From Azolla caroliniana (lineage: Eukaryota > Polypodiophyta): a DNA stretch of 64,000 nucleotides. This document shows, piece after piece, positions 1 to 9,150 of this stretch; positions within the stretch are counted from its first letter, which is position 1; every line of letters begins with the position of its first letter. The stretch spans positions 14,880,001-14,944,000 of the forward strand of contig JBHGNT010000005.1 in assembly GCA_043228905.1 (NCBI GenBank). The letters are read 5' to 3'. The notes beneath the pieces are model-generated. The model made no database searches, was not told the origin of the DNA, and saw nothing but the letters and a program-made list of their open reading frames with translations. Both the position numbers and the translations under genes were made by a program.

Positions 1-548
1 CTTGGAAGTCATTGGACACCTCATTCTTCAATTTTCCCGGCTCCTCTTCATGGGTAGAACCGGTGTTCTGCACTAACACTTTACAAACATGTTCCTCTTC
101 TAGGGTTGTTGTCTTCATTGCAAACTCCTCGTTGATGATGCTAGACACTTGGTTCTTTCTACAATCTTGCTCCAAGTGCAGGCTACTTGCAGTGTTTTGG
201 TAAGACACCTCATTCATAGTACCACCCTGTTCTTCTTCTTGGGTGGTTGCTACAATCTCCTTAACGATACAATCTTGCCCTAGGTTAAGGCTACTTGCAG
301 TGTTTTGGACACACACCTCATTTTTTGTACAACCATGATCCTTTCCTTGGGTCAAATTCACATTCCCTACAGACTCCTCGTATAAGTTGCTTGTCACCTC
401 ACCTCATTTTGTGTGCACTCCCGCTCCTCTTTTTGGGTGATTTCACATTCCTCATGTGTAATAGCATTTGAGCCTGAATAATCAAGATTGCTCCATAAAC
501 TGCTTGAATCATCTGATGGTATTTGGGAATCTCCATGTTCTTCTACTC
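1..548 (-). CDS. Partial exon of an acidic repeat-containing protein, unknown function
   Basis: On the minus strand a frame is open from a possible splice acceptor (TTATTTAG, next to base 549) to the window edge, with one break. The peptide is made of diverged units sharing a core like QNTASSL-x-L-x-QDC followed by an acidic EEE stretch and NEV. At least three units can be read. At 394-405 a 5-bp duplication (CACCT twice) shifts the frame between the first NEV and the next unit. Without it the frame would be continuous. I do not recognise the family. The repeating units on one strand argue for a real, perhaps decayed, coding exon whose remainder lies left of the window. A chance ORF or an unannotated transposon gene cannot be excluded. 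Confidence 0.35.
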
Positions 549-849
549 CTAAATAAAATAGAGGGATACAAGAACAATATCAAGCCACATTCTGAAAAAG
601 TGAAGGCACCTCGCCAAATGTTTAAGGTTAATGGACAAATGTTTACCTACTGTTACATCTTCATCCTGATCTTTTGTAGACGAGTCTTTGCAGATGATAA
701 GAGTACATATTTTAACATGAGTCCAATATTACAAATATTATTAGTACTGAATCAAGTGGACATTTAAGACCTTCAATATTAAATAATCAGTACTGATTCA
801 ACTAATCACGAAGGAATACATTATAATCAGTAATCAGTAATATTAGTAC
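549..849. other. AT-rich stretch, no gene seen
   Basis: I see no coding or structural signal here beyond short AT-rich sequence. If the left-edge exon is real, this would be its upstream intron. Confidence 0.5.
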
Positions 850-1545
850 TAAATAGCCAAGACCTTCATGTGGTGTTGTTCGGTCATGCAGAGCCTAAGT
901 CAAGTGGACACAAAACGTACAATGTAATGAACAATTTAGTACTAATACAAGTAGTCTAGTGGACAATTAAGACCTTCAGTACTAAATAATCAATACTTAA
1001 TCAATTGATCACCAAAAAATACAATGTAATCAGTATTGTTAGTACTTTCAACAAAAAAAGGACTTGAGGGCACAATACTGAACCATCTGGACACAAAAAG
1101 TCGATATTTCATGTGGTAATGAACAATATTAGTACTAAACAACCAAGACCTTCATGTGGTGTTGTTCGGTCATGTGGAGCCTAAGTCAAGTGGACACAAA
1201 ATGTACAATGTAAGGAACAATTTAGTACTAATACAAGTAGTCCAGTGGACAATTAAAACCTTCAGTACTTAATCAACTGGTCACCAAGAAATACAATGTA
1301 ATCAGTATTGTTAGTACTTAATCAAAAAAAAAGGGACTTGAGGGCACAGTATTGAACCATCTGGACACAAAAAGTCGATATTTCATGTGGTAATGAACAA
1401 TGTTAGTACTAAACATCCAAGACCTTCATGCCTATTTGTTCGGTCATGCAAAGCCTAAGTCAAGTGGACACAAAAAGTACAATGTAATCAGTAATGTTAG
1501 TACTGAATCATGAATAAAGGATCTTGAGGGAACAATACTCATAGG
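850..1545. repeat. Three diverged tandem copies of a ~280-bp repeat
   Basis: The phrase GACCTTCATG followed by a TTGTTCGGTCATG motif recurs at 861, 1147 and 1421, giving periods of 286 and 274 bp. Shared blocks include the TTAGTACTAA, CAAGTGGACACAAAA and ACTTGAGGGCACA words. The third copy is partial. There is no long ORF inside, so this looks like a decayed non-coding satellite or minisatellite. Confidence 0.8.
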
Positions 1546-2200
1546 TATAAGAACATAACCAAAAGTAAAATTATAAAATCATAGTATAAAAATTGCATAA
1601 TGCTTAATCACATACGATAGGAGTGTACTTTCAAACCCCGAGCCAAGTACCATTCGGCTCCAACTATACTTTTACAGTCCAAACATATATTTTCTTTCTC
1701 AAAATGGTACTTAACGCATAACAAATTATATGTGTGCAAGCATGGTGTAATGATAGCATCCATAGCCTCAAGCTTGAATCCAAGGTCACAGAATAAACAC
1801 CTTCACTAACGAGACACAACATACACTATATTAGCACCAATGATATTTTATACCATAGAAGTTCAAAAAAGAAAAATATAAACCATTATCGTGATATAGT
1901 AATACTTGTCATTGTACTTTCCATCCAAGCAGGGTGCTCAACTATGTCTGGACATAGAGTATCTAAACCTTTACCTTTTAGACCCTTCATCAAACATGCA
2001 GAGGGGACACGTTTGAAGCACGGGTTGCAAGCAAACGAGCACACTAGGTAGAGGGAACACAACAAGCACAGGTCGTTGAAAGGTGTCGATGCAAAGATAA
2101 CACAATGAGCAAAGAACACCTAGAGGTAGAGGGAACACGACCATCAGAGCAGAGGTCGATGCAAAGGGGACATGGTGAGTAAAGAACACCTAAGACAGAG
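1546..2200. other. AT-rich stretch, no gene seen
   Basis: No coding region, RNA gene or terminal repeat could be supported. The minus-strand ORFs starting near 2119-2250 are Leu/Cys-rich readings of the repeat that follows. Confidence 0.5.
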
Positions 2201-2216
2201 AACGCGGCCAGTAGAG

Positions 2217-2624
2217 CAAAGATTGATGCAAAGGGGACATAATAGAACACCTGAGAGAGAGAATGTTGCTAGCAAAGGAATACTAGAAGATGCATATGGG
2301 TCTCGACGAGGAGAGTGTCTAGAGAACACGGCCAGTAAAGAACACCTAGAGGATGCATATGGGTCTCGACAAGGAGTGTTTGCAGAGAACACCTGAGAGA
2401 GAGAGAACGCGGCCAGCAAAGCAAAGGTTGATGCAAAGAGGACACAGTAGAACACCTGAGAGAGAGAACGCATCCAACAGAGAACACCTAGAAGATGGAG
2501 ATGGGTCTCGACGAGGAGAGTTTGCAAAGAACGTGGGTAAACAACAAGTGTATTGTTGTTGTAGAGAGGACACGAGGAGTGGGGACTACATGGAGGTTAC
2601 AGAGTGAGAAAAGAACGTGTAGAA
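2217..2624. repeat. 204-bp tandem duplication with a 62-bp internal duplication
   Basis: The block CAAAG(A/G)TTGATGCAAAG starts at 2217 and again at 2421, and GATG(C/G)A(T/G)ATGGGTCTCGAC occurs at 2290 and 2494; both spacings are 204 bp. The second word is also repeated at 2352, 62 bp after 2290. Several overlapping ORFs on both strands are by-products of the repeat and show no protein family. Confidence 0.75.
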
Positions 2625-2754
2625 ACCTATGCAAAAGGTGGAAGAGAGAGACTCGAGAGAGGGAGGTATGAACCTAGGGAATCAGCGAGTAGAAGGGGGA
2701 AGGAAAGAGTGTGAGAGAGGAGGTACAAACTTAGGGAATCACCGAGTGGAAAGG

Positions 2755-2756
<2 letters not shown>

Positions 2757-2803
<47 letters not shown>

Positions 2804-2812
2804 TCTAACTTA
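2757..2812. repeat. (GA)n microsatellite at the 3' side of the LINE
   Basis: An almost pure GA tract is followed by GTCTAACTTACT. A second GA tract followed by ACTTACT lies at 8079-8124, beyond the other end of the LINE, so the two may be the remains of one target site. Confidence 0.75.
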
Positions 2813-3016
2813 CTAGCTGACAGTTTGAGATAAAATTTTATGCCAAGAGAGAAAGAAAGATATATTAACGTCTTCTAAGGCCAAATTTGGCCCATGAGAC
2901 AAATAGGTTACAACAAAAGATGAGTGTTTATCCAATCATCAAAACTAAAAATAAAAGAAAATAGCTTAAGCTAAGAAAGTTCTAGTAGTGTACAAAACTT
3001 TGCACTAAGCCTAATC

Positions 3017-6000
3017 TCATTTCCACCCAAGTCTCTCAAAAAGAAGTGGGAGGTCAAAAGTTTTTGGTGTGGGTGTGACCCATGGTCCCGATGCATAGAG
3101 TGCCCTAGCCATGGCTTCTAGGCGGTGTAGTTCACGTTCCCTTATTTTCTTTATTGCTTCTACATCTCGTCGAGTTGCTTTGAAACCCGGCATCCGAGGG
3201 CGTTTGGTTCTTCTTTGATTTTCTGCTTCATCAAGGAGAAGTCCGAGTGGTACAGGTGTGTCGACATTCATCGTCTCCCCCTGTTCCTGAAAAACTTCAT
3301 TTGTTATATGTTGGTAAACATTAGCAACATTATTATCAACGTTTTGTAATTTGTTCTCTCTGTGGTGTTTCAATTCTAAGATGTATCTACCTAATTTCTT
3401 TATATCTAGTGTATCTAATAGTTTAGGGAGGGTGGGAGAGGAACCAAGTATGTCTTGGTATTTTGCCCTTATCTCGGCATAGGTGGGGCATTTGCATGTA
3501 AAATGGTACTCATCCTCTATCTCTATGTGGCATAACCTACATATCCTTTCCTCCCTAGGGACTCCATTAGTACGTCCATTCTCAATCTCAAGTTGGTGAG
3601 ATGATATTCTAAGTTGACCAATGGCAACCCTTAGTGCATGTGGTAAGAATACATCTAGATATTTTGGGCGCGTGATAAAACCTAACTCAGAGAAGTGCAT
3701 AAAGTGTTCTTTATAGTACGACATTTTAGATGGGAGTGGCTCTAGTGGGGTGATCCATTTATACCGGGTATAAATTTGCCATATTTCTTGGCGTATTACT
3801 TTATTACGGTCCTCATGAGAGAGTAAAGTGTTATCATTCGTGTGGTCGTACTTAAGGGGGGGGAGGTTAGTAATGTCTAGACCGTTGGCAAGAAGCCAAC
3901 TCACCATCATGCCATACCATGAGCTAGTATAGCCGGACTCATACAATGCTCGAGAAGCCTTAAAGGCTTGGTGGGATATTCTATCAAGTGGTTGGTTATG
4001 TATCCTGTGTATAAAGACTACCAGTTGAAAAAGTGCTTCTACTAACATAGGGGGTAGAGTGAACTCAGCCCTAATAATGTCATGTGGGACCGACGATTTG
4101 CTTCGGAGTTGGCGTGATAACATCATCACCAATGGTCTCTCTAATTGCGTCCACATGAAAGATGGTAGTCCTGGGGCCCAAACCGCTGATGCATACATGA
4201 GAGAGGGAGTCACTAATGAGTCAAAGAGCCACCCTTTAGTTCGTGGCTCTTGGAAGTATGCTTGGTGGCATTGTCTCTCGAGGAGTGAGAGGGATGCATG
4301 TCCTCTTGTAAGTCTATCCTTCGCTGCTTGTGTCATCGAAAATTTACCTGAGCGGGCACTGAAAGTGACTCCGAGATAGACATATGATCCAACCACCTCA
4401 ACTGGGCTATGGGAGATAGTTAGGTGACACTTAGCCCTAACTTGGGCCAACGTGTGGAAGATAAGGACTTTAGTTTTCCCTAGATTCACTACCAATCCTC
4501 GTTGTGTGCAAAAGTCATCTAAGGCATTAAGGTGCCTTTGTAGGTCGTGTTCGGATTCAGAGAGCAAAACTATGTCATCTGCATAGAGCAAGATACGCAC
4601 CTGCGTATCTCCAAGGACTACTCCATTGCCTCCCTTACGAGCAATAAAATCTGTGATCTCATCAATGTAGATCCCAAAAAGAGTCGGAGATAAGGGGCAA
4701 CCTTGTTTTACACCAATAGTGCTAGTGAAACTATCGGATATGCCGCCTGGGCATCGAACACACCCGGACACTTGTTCATATAGTGCGTAGATGGCCCAAA
4801 CCATGTCATCTGGTATCCTCAAGCTCTTAAGCCTATCAAACAACCGCTCTCTAGGGACCGTGTCAAAGGCTTTGCGGAAGTCCACAAAACAACAATATAG
4901 TTTCTTCTTGCGAGCCTTAGTCTGGTCAATTAAGCATCTAAGTGTGAAGATATGGTCAATAGTGGAGAAGGCTCGTCTAAAGCCGGCCTGTTCAGGTGCA
5001 CGAAGATTTAAGGTCTCCATATACTCGCTAAGCTCTGCCTCCATTACTGCACCATATAATTTAGCAAGGGTATGACCTATCATAATGGTCCTATAAGTAT
5101 TTGGGTCCATGGGGTCCCCCCCCTTATGTATGGGGGCCACTGTGTTCATGGTCCATTGTGATGGAAAACCCTCTGCAAGGGCACGATTGAAGATTAGAGT
5201 TAGTAAGGGAGCTAGGCACTCTCTCGCGTATATGATGTGTTCTGCTCGCAACCCTGTGTGGTCCATGGACTTCCTATGTTGTAATTTCTTTATGACCTTC
5301 GTGACCCTAGAGGTCGTGAAGAGTGTCCCCACAGTAGGTCGGGGTGTGGAAGGCATTGGAATGGGTGGTTGGTTTGGGATGTGGTAAAGTCTCTCTGTAT
5401 AAGTGTGCCAAGTTTCGGGATCTTCGATGGGTGTTTGTGGTCTTGGTTCCCGTAATCTCTTCCATGCAGTGGCACAATCGTTACTCATGAGCATGTGGTA
5501 GAGTTCCCAATATTGGGATGCCTCCCATGCTCGTCTCTTACGACGTGTCATCTTGCGCATTTCTTTACGAGCTTGTACTGAGGTAATACTACCACTGAGT
5601 TGCGATATTGTAAGTTGTCGATGTAAGCACCTACAATCCTCATCATACCATCTATTTTGTGGCATAGATCCTACTTTACCTTGATTGGAGTGTTTCGTGT
5701 ATGGGAAGCTGCTAACCGCTGCAGAATGAAGGATGTGTGTGAGTTTCGTATTAAGGCTCTCTAAAGGTAGGGAGGGATCAAGGGAGGAGAGATGGGCTTG
5801 AACATGTCGAGCATATATGTCAGAGAGCTCATGTGTGAAATGTATGGTGATGTCATGGCGTGGTTGACTAGAGTTGGTGACGTTAGAGATATCGCATTTT
5901 ATCTCGAAGTATAAGAAACTATGGTCCGCGCCAATAGGACATGGGGTCACTCGGAAGGAGTTAATCATGTGGGTGGCTTCAGGGCGTCCTATTAGATAAT

Positions 6001-6760
6001 CGACTGTGCTTTCCCCTCCTCCATGTGGGAAACATGTGAGCTCTTCCGAACCTGGCCACTTGGCTAAACCATTATATATGACCATCTGGTGCCGACTACC
6101 GAGTTCGAGCAAATGATGGCCAAAGCTCGTGGCGTCTGCACCTTGATCCTTTGATTTACGTGTGGTGTCTATGTCTGAAGGATCGACATTTACCATTTCT
6201 AGGTTTCTATTCATTTGAAATATTGTGCATTGTCGGGATTGGGTTCTCGCATTAAAGTCTCCTACAAGGAATACTTCGCCTTGGGAAGAATATCGGATTA
6301 TTTCATCCGATAGAGGTTCATATGGGGAAGGCCCATGTGGCACTCCGTCATCAACTGATCTCGCCTCGCCAGCCAGATTATAACGAGAGCCTTTTGGGGG
6401 GAAGTAACAAATGGCGAAAATTACTGCCTTGTCCTTGCTTGTGGAGACTTTCACCCACATAAAACGAGCTTCTGGGTCAGTGCTCAGTATTTCTATCCTA
6501 TTATGTAGCTCCCTCCGAAACAATATTGCGACACCTCCAGATCCCCTGGTAGTGCATCGACGTGAGGTTTGTCTAAAAGCCGACTCCCAACGAAATCCTT
6601 CGACTCGTGGGAGTCCCCTATTTGGGCTTTGGTGTGTTTCTACTAGGCAAACTATATCTGATTCCTTTAATATCCCCTCTAGGCGGCCGGGGTGTGTCCA
6701 GAGTGCGCCGTTACAATTCCATAAGGTCATCCTAAGTGTGTTTTCTGTCACATGGGCCAC
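3017..6760 (-). CDS. LINE ORF2: endonuclease-reverse transcriptase
   Basis: The 1247-codon open frame encodes the enzyme that nicks target DNA and copies LINE RNA. An exonuclease-endonuclease-phosphatase domain begins at about residue 11 (TLWNCNG), with VETH, GSGGVAIL, GDFNAR (about 168) and a late ADHS motif (about 295). The reverse transcriptase follows with FVDFRKAFD (about 625), GVKQGCPLSP and the catalytic YADD (about 724). A CRLCH-x12-C-x-C zinc knuckle lies at about 1073-1092. There is no ATG at the start of the frame. The first codons after the ORF1 stop are CGG, CGT and GTG, and the first in-frame ATG is at 6730, directly before the endonuclease fold. Expression therefore needs either initiation at 6730 or read-through from ORF1. 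A host gene is ruled out by the domain order. Confidence 0.95.
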   Translation of the reverse strand: MAHVTENTLRMTLWNCNGALWTHPGRLEGILKESDIVCLVETHQSPNRGLPRVEGFRWESAFRQTSRRCTTRGSGGVAILFRRELHNRIEILSTDPEARFMWVKVSTSKDKAVIFAICYFPPKGSRYNLAGEARSVDDGVPHGPSPYEPLSDEIIRYSSQGEVFLVGDFNARTQSRQCTIFQMNRNLEMVNVDPSDIDTTRKSKDQGADATSFGHHLLELGSRHQMVIYNGLAKWPGSEELTCFPHGGGESTVDYLIGRPEATHMINSFRVTPCPIGADHSFLYFEIKCDISNVTNSSQPRHDITIHFTHELSDIYARHVQAHLSSLDPSLPLESLNTKLTHILHSAAVSSFPYTKHSNQGKVGSMPQNRWYDEDCRCLHRQLTISQLSGSITSVQARKEMRKMTRRKRRAWEASQYWELYHMLMSNDCATAWKRLREPRPQTPIEDPETWHTYTERLYHIPNQPPIPMPSTPRPTVGTLFTTSRVTKVIKKLQHRKSMDHTGLRAEHIIYARECLAPLLTLIFNRALAEGFPSQWTMNTVAPIHKGGDPMDPNTYRTIMIGHTLAKLYGAVMEAELSEYMETLNLRAPEQAGFRRAFSTIDHIFTLRCLIDQTKARKKKLYCCFVDFRKAFDTVPRERLFDRLKSLRIPDDMVWAIYALYEQVSGCVRCPGGISDSFTSTIGVKQGCPLSPTLFGIYIDEITDFIARKGGNGVVLGDTQVRILLYADDIVLLSESEHDLQRHLNALDDFCTQRGLVVNLGKTKVLIFHTLAQVRAKCHLTISHSPVEVVGSYVYLGVTFSARSGKFSMTQAAKDRLTRGHASLSLLERQCHQAYFQEPRTKGWLFDSLVTPSLMYASAVWAPGLPSFMWTQLERPLVMMLSRQLRSKSSVPHDIIRAEFTLPPMLVEALFQLVVFIHRIHNQPLDRISHQAFKASRALYESGYTSSWYGMMVSWLLANGLDITNLPPLKYDHTNDNTLLSHEDRNKVIRQEIWQIYTRYKWITPLEPLPSKMSYYKEHFMHFSELGFITRPKYLDVFLPHALRVAIGQLRISSHQLEIENGRTNGVPREERICRLCHIEIEDEYHFTCKCPTYAEIRAKYQDILGSSPTLPKLLDTLDIKKLGRYILELKHHRENKLQNVDNNVANVYQHITNEVFQEQGETMNVDTPVPLGLLLDEAENQRRTKRPRMPGFKATRRDVEAIKKIRERELHRLEAMARALYASGPWVTPTPKTFDLPLLFERLGWK

Positions 6761-6766
6761 ACGCCG

Positions 6767-7573
6767 TCAATTAGTAGTGCGATCATTTATGATCACTCGC
6801 CCATCTCGATAAAAGGCGCGATGCCCGTCTTTGCGAGCTTGCATAACCTTTGGCATACAACTCTTGCGATGCTCAATTTGCATCTTGGTGAGGTCTTCAT
6901 CGAGATAGATAGGGTCCCCACCCAATCCTCGAAGAATTGGTCTCTTCTTAAAGAAAGTGATTCTAGAGTCTAAGTCTTTAAATTGAAGAACTAAGGCTCT
7001 CTTCCTAGTTGTGTCGCGTCCAGCCCTCCAAGCTTTGGTAATAGGTAGGGTCGTTGTGTACCCTAACATTTTCCCGAGTGTTTGTGCATCCTCGTCCGGG
7101 GATGCACCTTCCTTGAGCCCAGTGACACGCACATTTAGGCGTCGGGCCTGACGCATTTTCTCCTCTTCGAGGGTGGTATTAACAATATTTTCATCCTTTA
7201 TTTCTTTTTTAATGTTTCTTTTAACGACATCTACCCAACCCGTTTTTGCTAATTCTATGTTATTTTTAACCTCCTCTTTAACTTTTTTGATCTCATCTTT
7301 TATATCCTCTATGGAGGATATTTCACCGTCCTCTCGGGATACCTTGATGTCATTAAGTTGTTGTTTGAGGTTTGTGTTTTCCTCTTTAAGTTTTTCTATT
7401 TCGGCCTTGAGGGTGTCTTTTTCCTCTCTATCTTTTTTCTTGTGGGTTTCGGCGTCTTTCACCCATTTTTTCATATCCGTCTCTATTTTTGTTAAACGGT
7501 TAAACATATCCAAAAAGTCCTCCTTACTTATAGCCTCGTCTTGTGTATCCTTGTGTTCCTTTCGTTTAGACAT
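6767..7573 (-). CDS. LINE ORF1: coiled-coil nucleic-acid-binding protein
   Basis: The 268-aa protein should bind LINE RNA in a ribonucleoprotein particle. Residues about 25-125 are a charged heptad-rich coiled coil (many K, E and L). A C-terminal part from about 145 starts with RRLNVRVTGLKEG and ends with a basic stretch carrying MPKVMQARKDG and RVIINDR, reminiscent of the RRM/C-terminal part of coiled-coil ORF1 proteins. I see no CCHC knuckle of the kind common in flowering-plant LINE ORF1 proteins. ATG at 7573 is the only reasonable start. The frame ends at TGA (6767-6769), followed by CGG, and the reading frame continues directly into ORF2. The domain assignment of the C-terminus is inference. 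Confidence 0.85.
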   Translation of the reverse strand: MSKRKEHKDTQDEAISKEDFLDMFNRLTKIETDMKKWVKDAETHKKKDREEKDTLKAEIEKLKEENTNLKQQLNDIKVSREDGEISSIEDIKDEIKKVKEEVKNNIELAKTGWVDVVKRNIKKEIKDENIVNTTLEEEKMRQARRLNVRVTGLKEGASPDEDAQTLGKMLGYTTTLPITKAWRAGRDTTRKRALVLQFKDLDSRITFFKKRPILRGLGGDPIYLDEDLTKMQIEHRKSCMPKVMQARKDGHRAFYRDGRVIINDRTTN

Positions 7574-7817
7574 TGTAGTGTCAATAAGAAAAGAAAAGAA
7601 AAAGGATAAAATAAATGGGTTCGAGACTTAGCCGAGTTTGTGTTATGTCGTAGTCACATTGGCATTTCGCACACGACGAGCACGCTAAAAAGAACAAGGA
7701 TGCGCCGCCAAGAGAAGAAACGTGACACTCGGCAACCTCAAGAAACAAGGTGGAGAAGAGCACGGCAACGGCAACGGCGACTACACCGGATGATGACGAA
7801 CTGCAGTAGGTCGTCCA

Positions 7818-7965
7818 GCACGCCGACGGCAGCAGACGGCGACGGACGTCAGCAGACGTCAGCAGACGGCGACGGACGGCAGCAAACGGCAGCAAACGGC
7901 GACGGACGTCAGCAGACGGCAGCAGACGGCGACGGACGTCAGAGGCGGCAGCGCGGCAACAGACG
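7818..7965 (-). repeat. GC-rich minisatellite in the LINE 5' leader
   Basis: Short units such as CAGCAGACGGCGACGGACGT recur with variants across this stretch, which is far richer in G+C than its surroundings. Its place between the presumed 5' end and ORF1 suits a LINE internal promoter region with tandem monomers. The long ORFs on both strands here are by-products of the repeat. Confidence 0.7.
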
Positions 7966-8117
7966 ACAGCAGCGCACGATGGGGGGGGACTGCAACTCGG
8001 TAGCAGGCGGCGACAGACGTCGCAGACGGCAGCGACGACAGCGTGGCGCACGACCGTTGCTGCTGGCGCACGACCGTTGCAGAGAGAGAGAGAGAGAACA
8101 GAAGAGAGAGAGAGAGA

Positions 8118-8716
8118 CTTACTGACTATCTTCATGATTGACTGACTTCTTGAGATCTTGTACAATTAAGACCTCCGTATAACATTACCTAGGATTGTGA
8201 ACCAACAACCTCAAATGAAATTGACTACAAGAGGGACACTTGGACACAAACATAACAGTGGAAGGATGTGCAATGTTTTTTCATATTTGAAATCCATTTT
8301 CATTGAATGTGACTTTTAATTTTAACACAAGTGATGATCAACTTTTTAAACCCAAACATTGGATTATTTTTACACTTTTAAGTTTTTCCTCGTCATAGAA
8401 TTAGTACTAAACATTTGGCCAAAAGTTGGTACACCGTAGAGTGCTCTGACCCAACTCCAAGTTTATAAATATTCATTCTACAGCTAGCAAACATCTCTCT
8501 TAGCGGTTAATGCAAGTAAATATCAAAAACTTTAACTAGATTGAATAACACGTGATACTGGTGTATCTAGTTTTTGTAAACCACCTAAAATAACATCATT
8601 GTAGAAGGAATCTAAAAGTGGAATGCGCAGTACTTTCACTTGTGAATGCAAACATGTCGAAAGCCTTTCTCTGTGTTTTGTTTGCTTTGTCAATTGTAGA
8701 GGATTCTTCTAACCTC
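8118..8716. other. Non-coding; right part is probable leader of a Copia element
   Basis: The bases next to 8717 are, on the minus strand, the sequence just inside the primer-binding site of the adjoining LTR, so at least the right end is Copia internal leader. No gag frame survives; the first ATG frame ends after about 20 codons. The rest shows nothing recognisable. Confidence 0.45.
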
Positions 8717-8820
8717 GCTCTGATACCATGTAAAGGAATAGCATGTAGAAGATAATGAACAACAGACACATCCGACTCAGCCGAACAGCAACAAATAGTT
8801 AGGTATACACACAGAATATG

Positions 8821-8857
<37 letters not shown>

Positions 8858-9150
8858 TGAGTGCGCGGACAAAAAAATTCTATTACAGGAAATAGGACTC
8901 AATACATACAATGTGCTCACATAGCACTTTTTATACAAGCCTTCTGACAGGGGTGACAAGTACTGACACTAATTTGCCTATAATAGGCCTATTTACTAAA
9001 ATAGGCATATAGTCTCCCTAACCTCCTGTCGGACTCCATCAGACTCGACCAGCCGATTCGACGGATTCAAGGTTGGCTATTCGATCCATGTCCGATCCAG
9101 CTTTCGGCTTATTAAGCTGATCGGCCCATGTTGAGCTTGTCCACTCAACA
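8717..9150 (-). mobile_element. Copia 5' LTR with primer-binding site (remnant, Copia-G)
   Basis: Bases 8717-8728 read TGGTATCAGAGC on the minus strand, the initiator-tRNA-Met primer site. The LTR is 8729-9150 (422 bp). On its own strand it starts TGTTGAGTGG and ends TTTACA, the usual TG...CA ends. It contains a (GA)n run at 8822-8853 and the 12-bp palindrome AATAGGCCTATT. No matching 3' LTR or pol is nearby, so the rest of the element is lost. The LTR is not identical to the other families in the window, although the TTGAGC...CTCAACA end is shared with LTR-B. Confidence 0.8.

Larger units (their letters stand above)
2813..8117 (-). mobile_element. Full-length LINE (non-LTR retrotransposon), both ORFs open
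   Basis: On the minus strand the order is: GC-rich 5' leader (about 7574-8117), ORF1 (6767-7573), ORF2 with endonuclease, reverse transcriptase and a CCHC zinc knuckle (3017-6760), then a short 3' UTR. Neither ORF has an internal stop or frameshift, so the copy looks recently active. No poly-A tail is visible at the 3' end. The element seems to abut a (TC)n tract as read on its own strand. GA tracts plus a shared ACTTACT word flank both ends and may be the target-site duplication, so the exact ends are uncertain by some tens of bases. No RNase H domain was seen. Confidence 0.85.

Noticed and set aside
2044-2607. Overlapping Leu/Cys-rich or charged ORFs on both strands
   Set aside because: They are translations of the 204-bp tandem repeat, differ only by frame and show no family.
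850-2624. Possible CRISPR-like array
   Set aside because: Units are 200-280 bp, diverged and few, with no short identical repeats and unique spacers; the DNA is eukaryotic.
7581-8165. A 194-aa minus and a 161-aa plus ORF over the GC-rich repeat
   Set aside because: Open on both strands because of the triplet-like repeat; no domain, and the position is the LINE leader.
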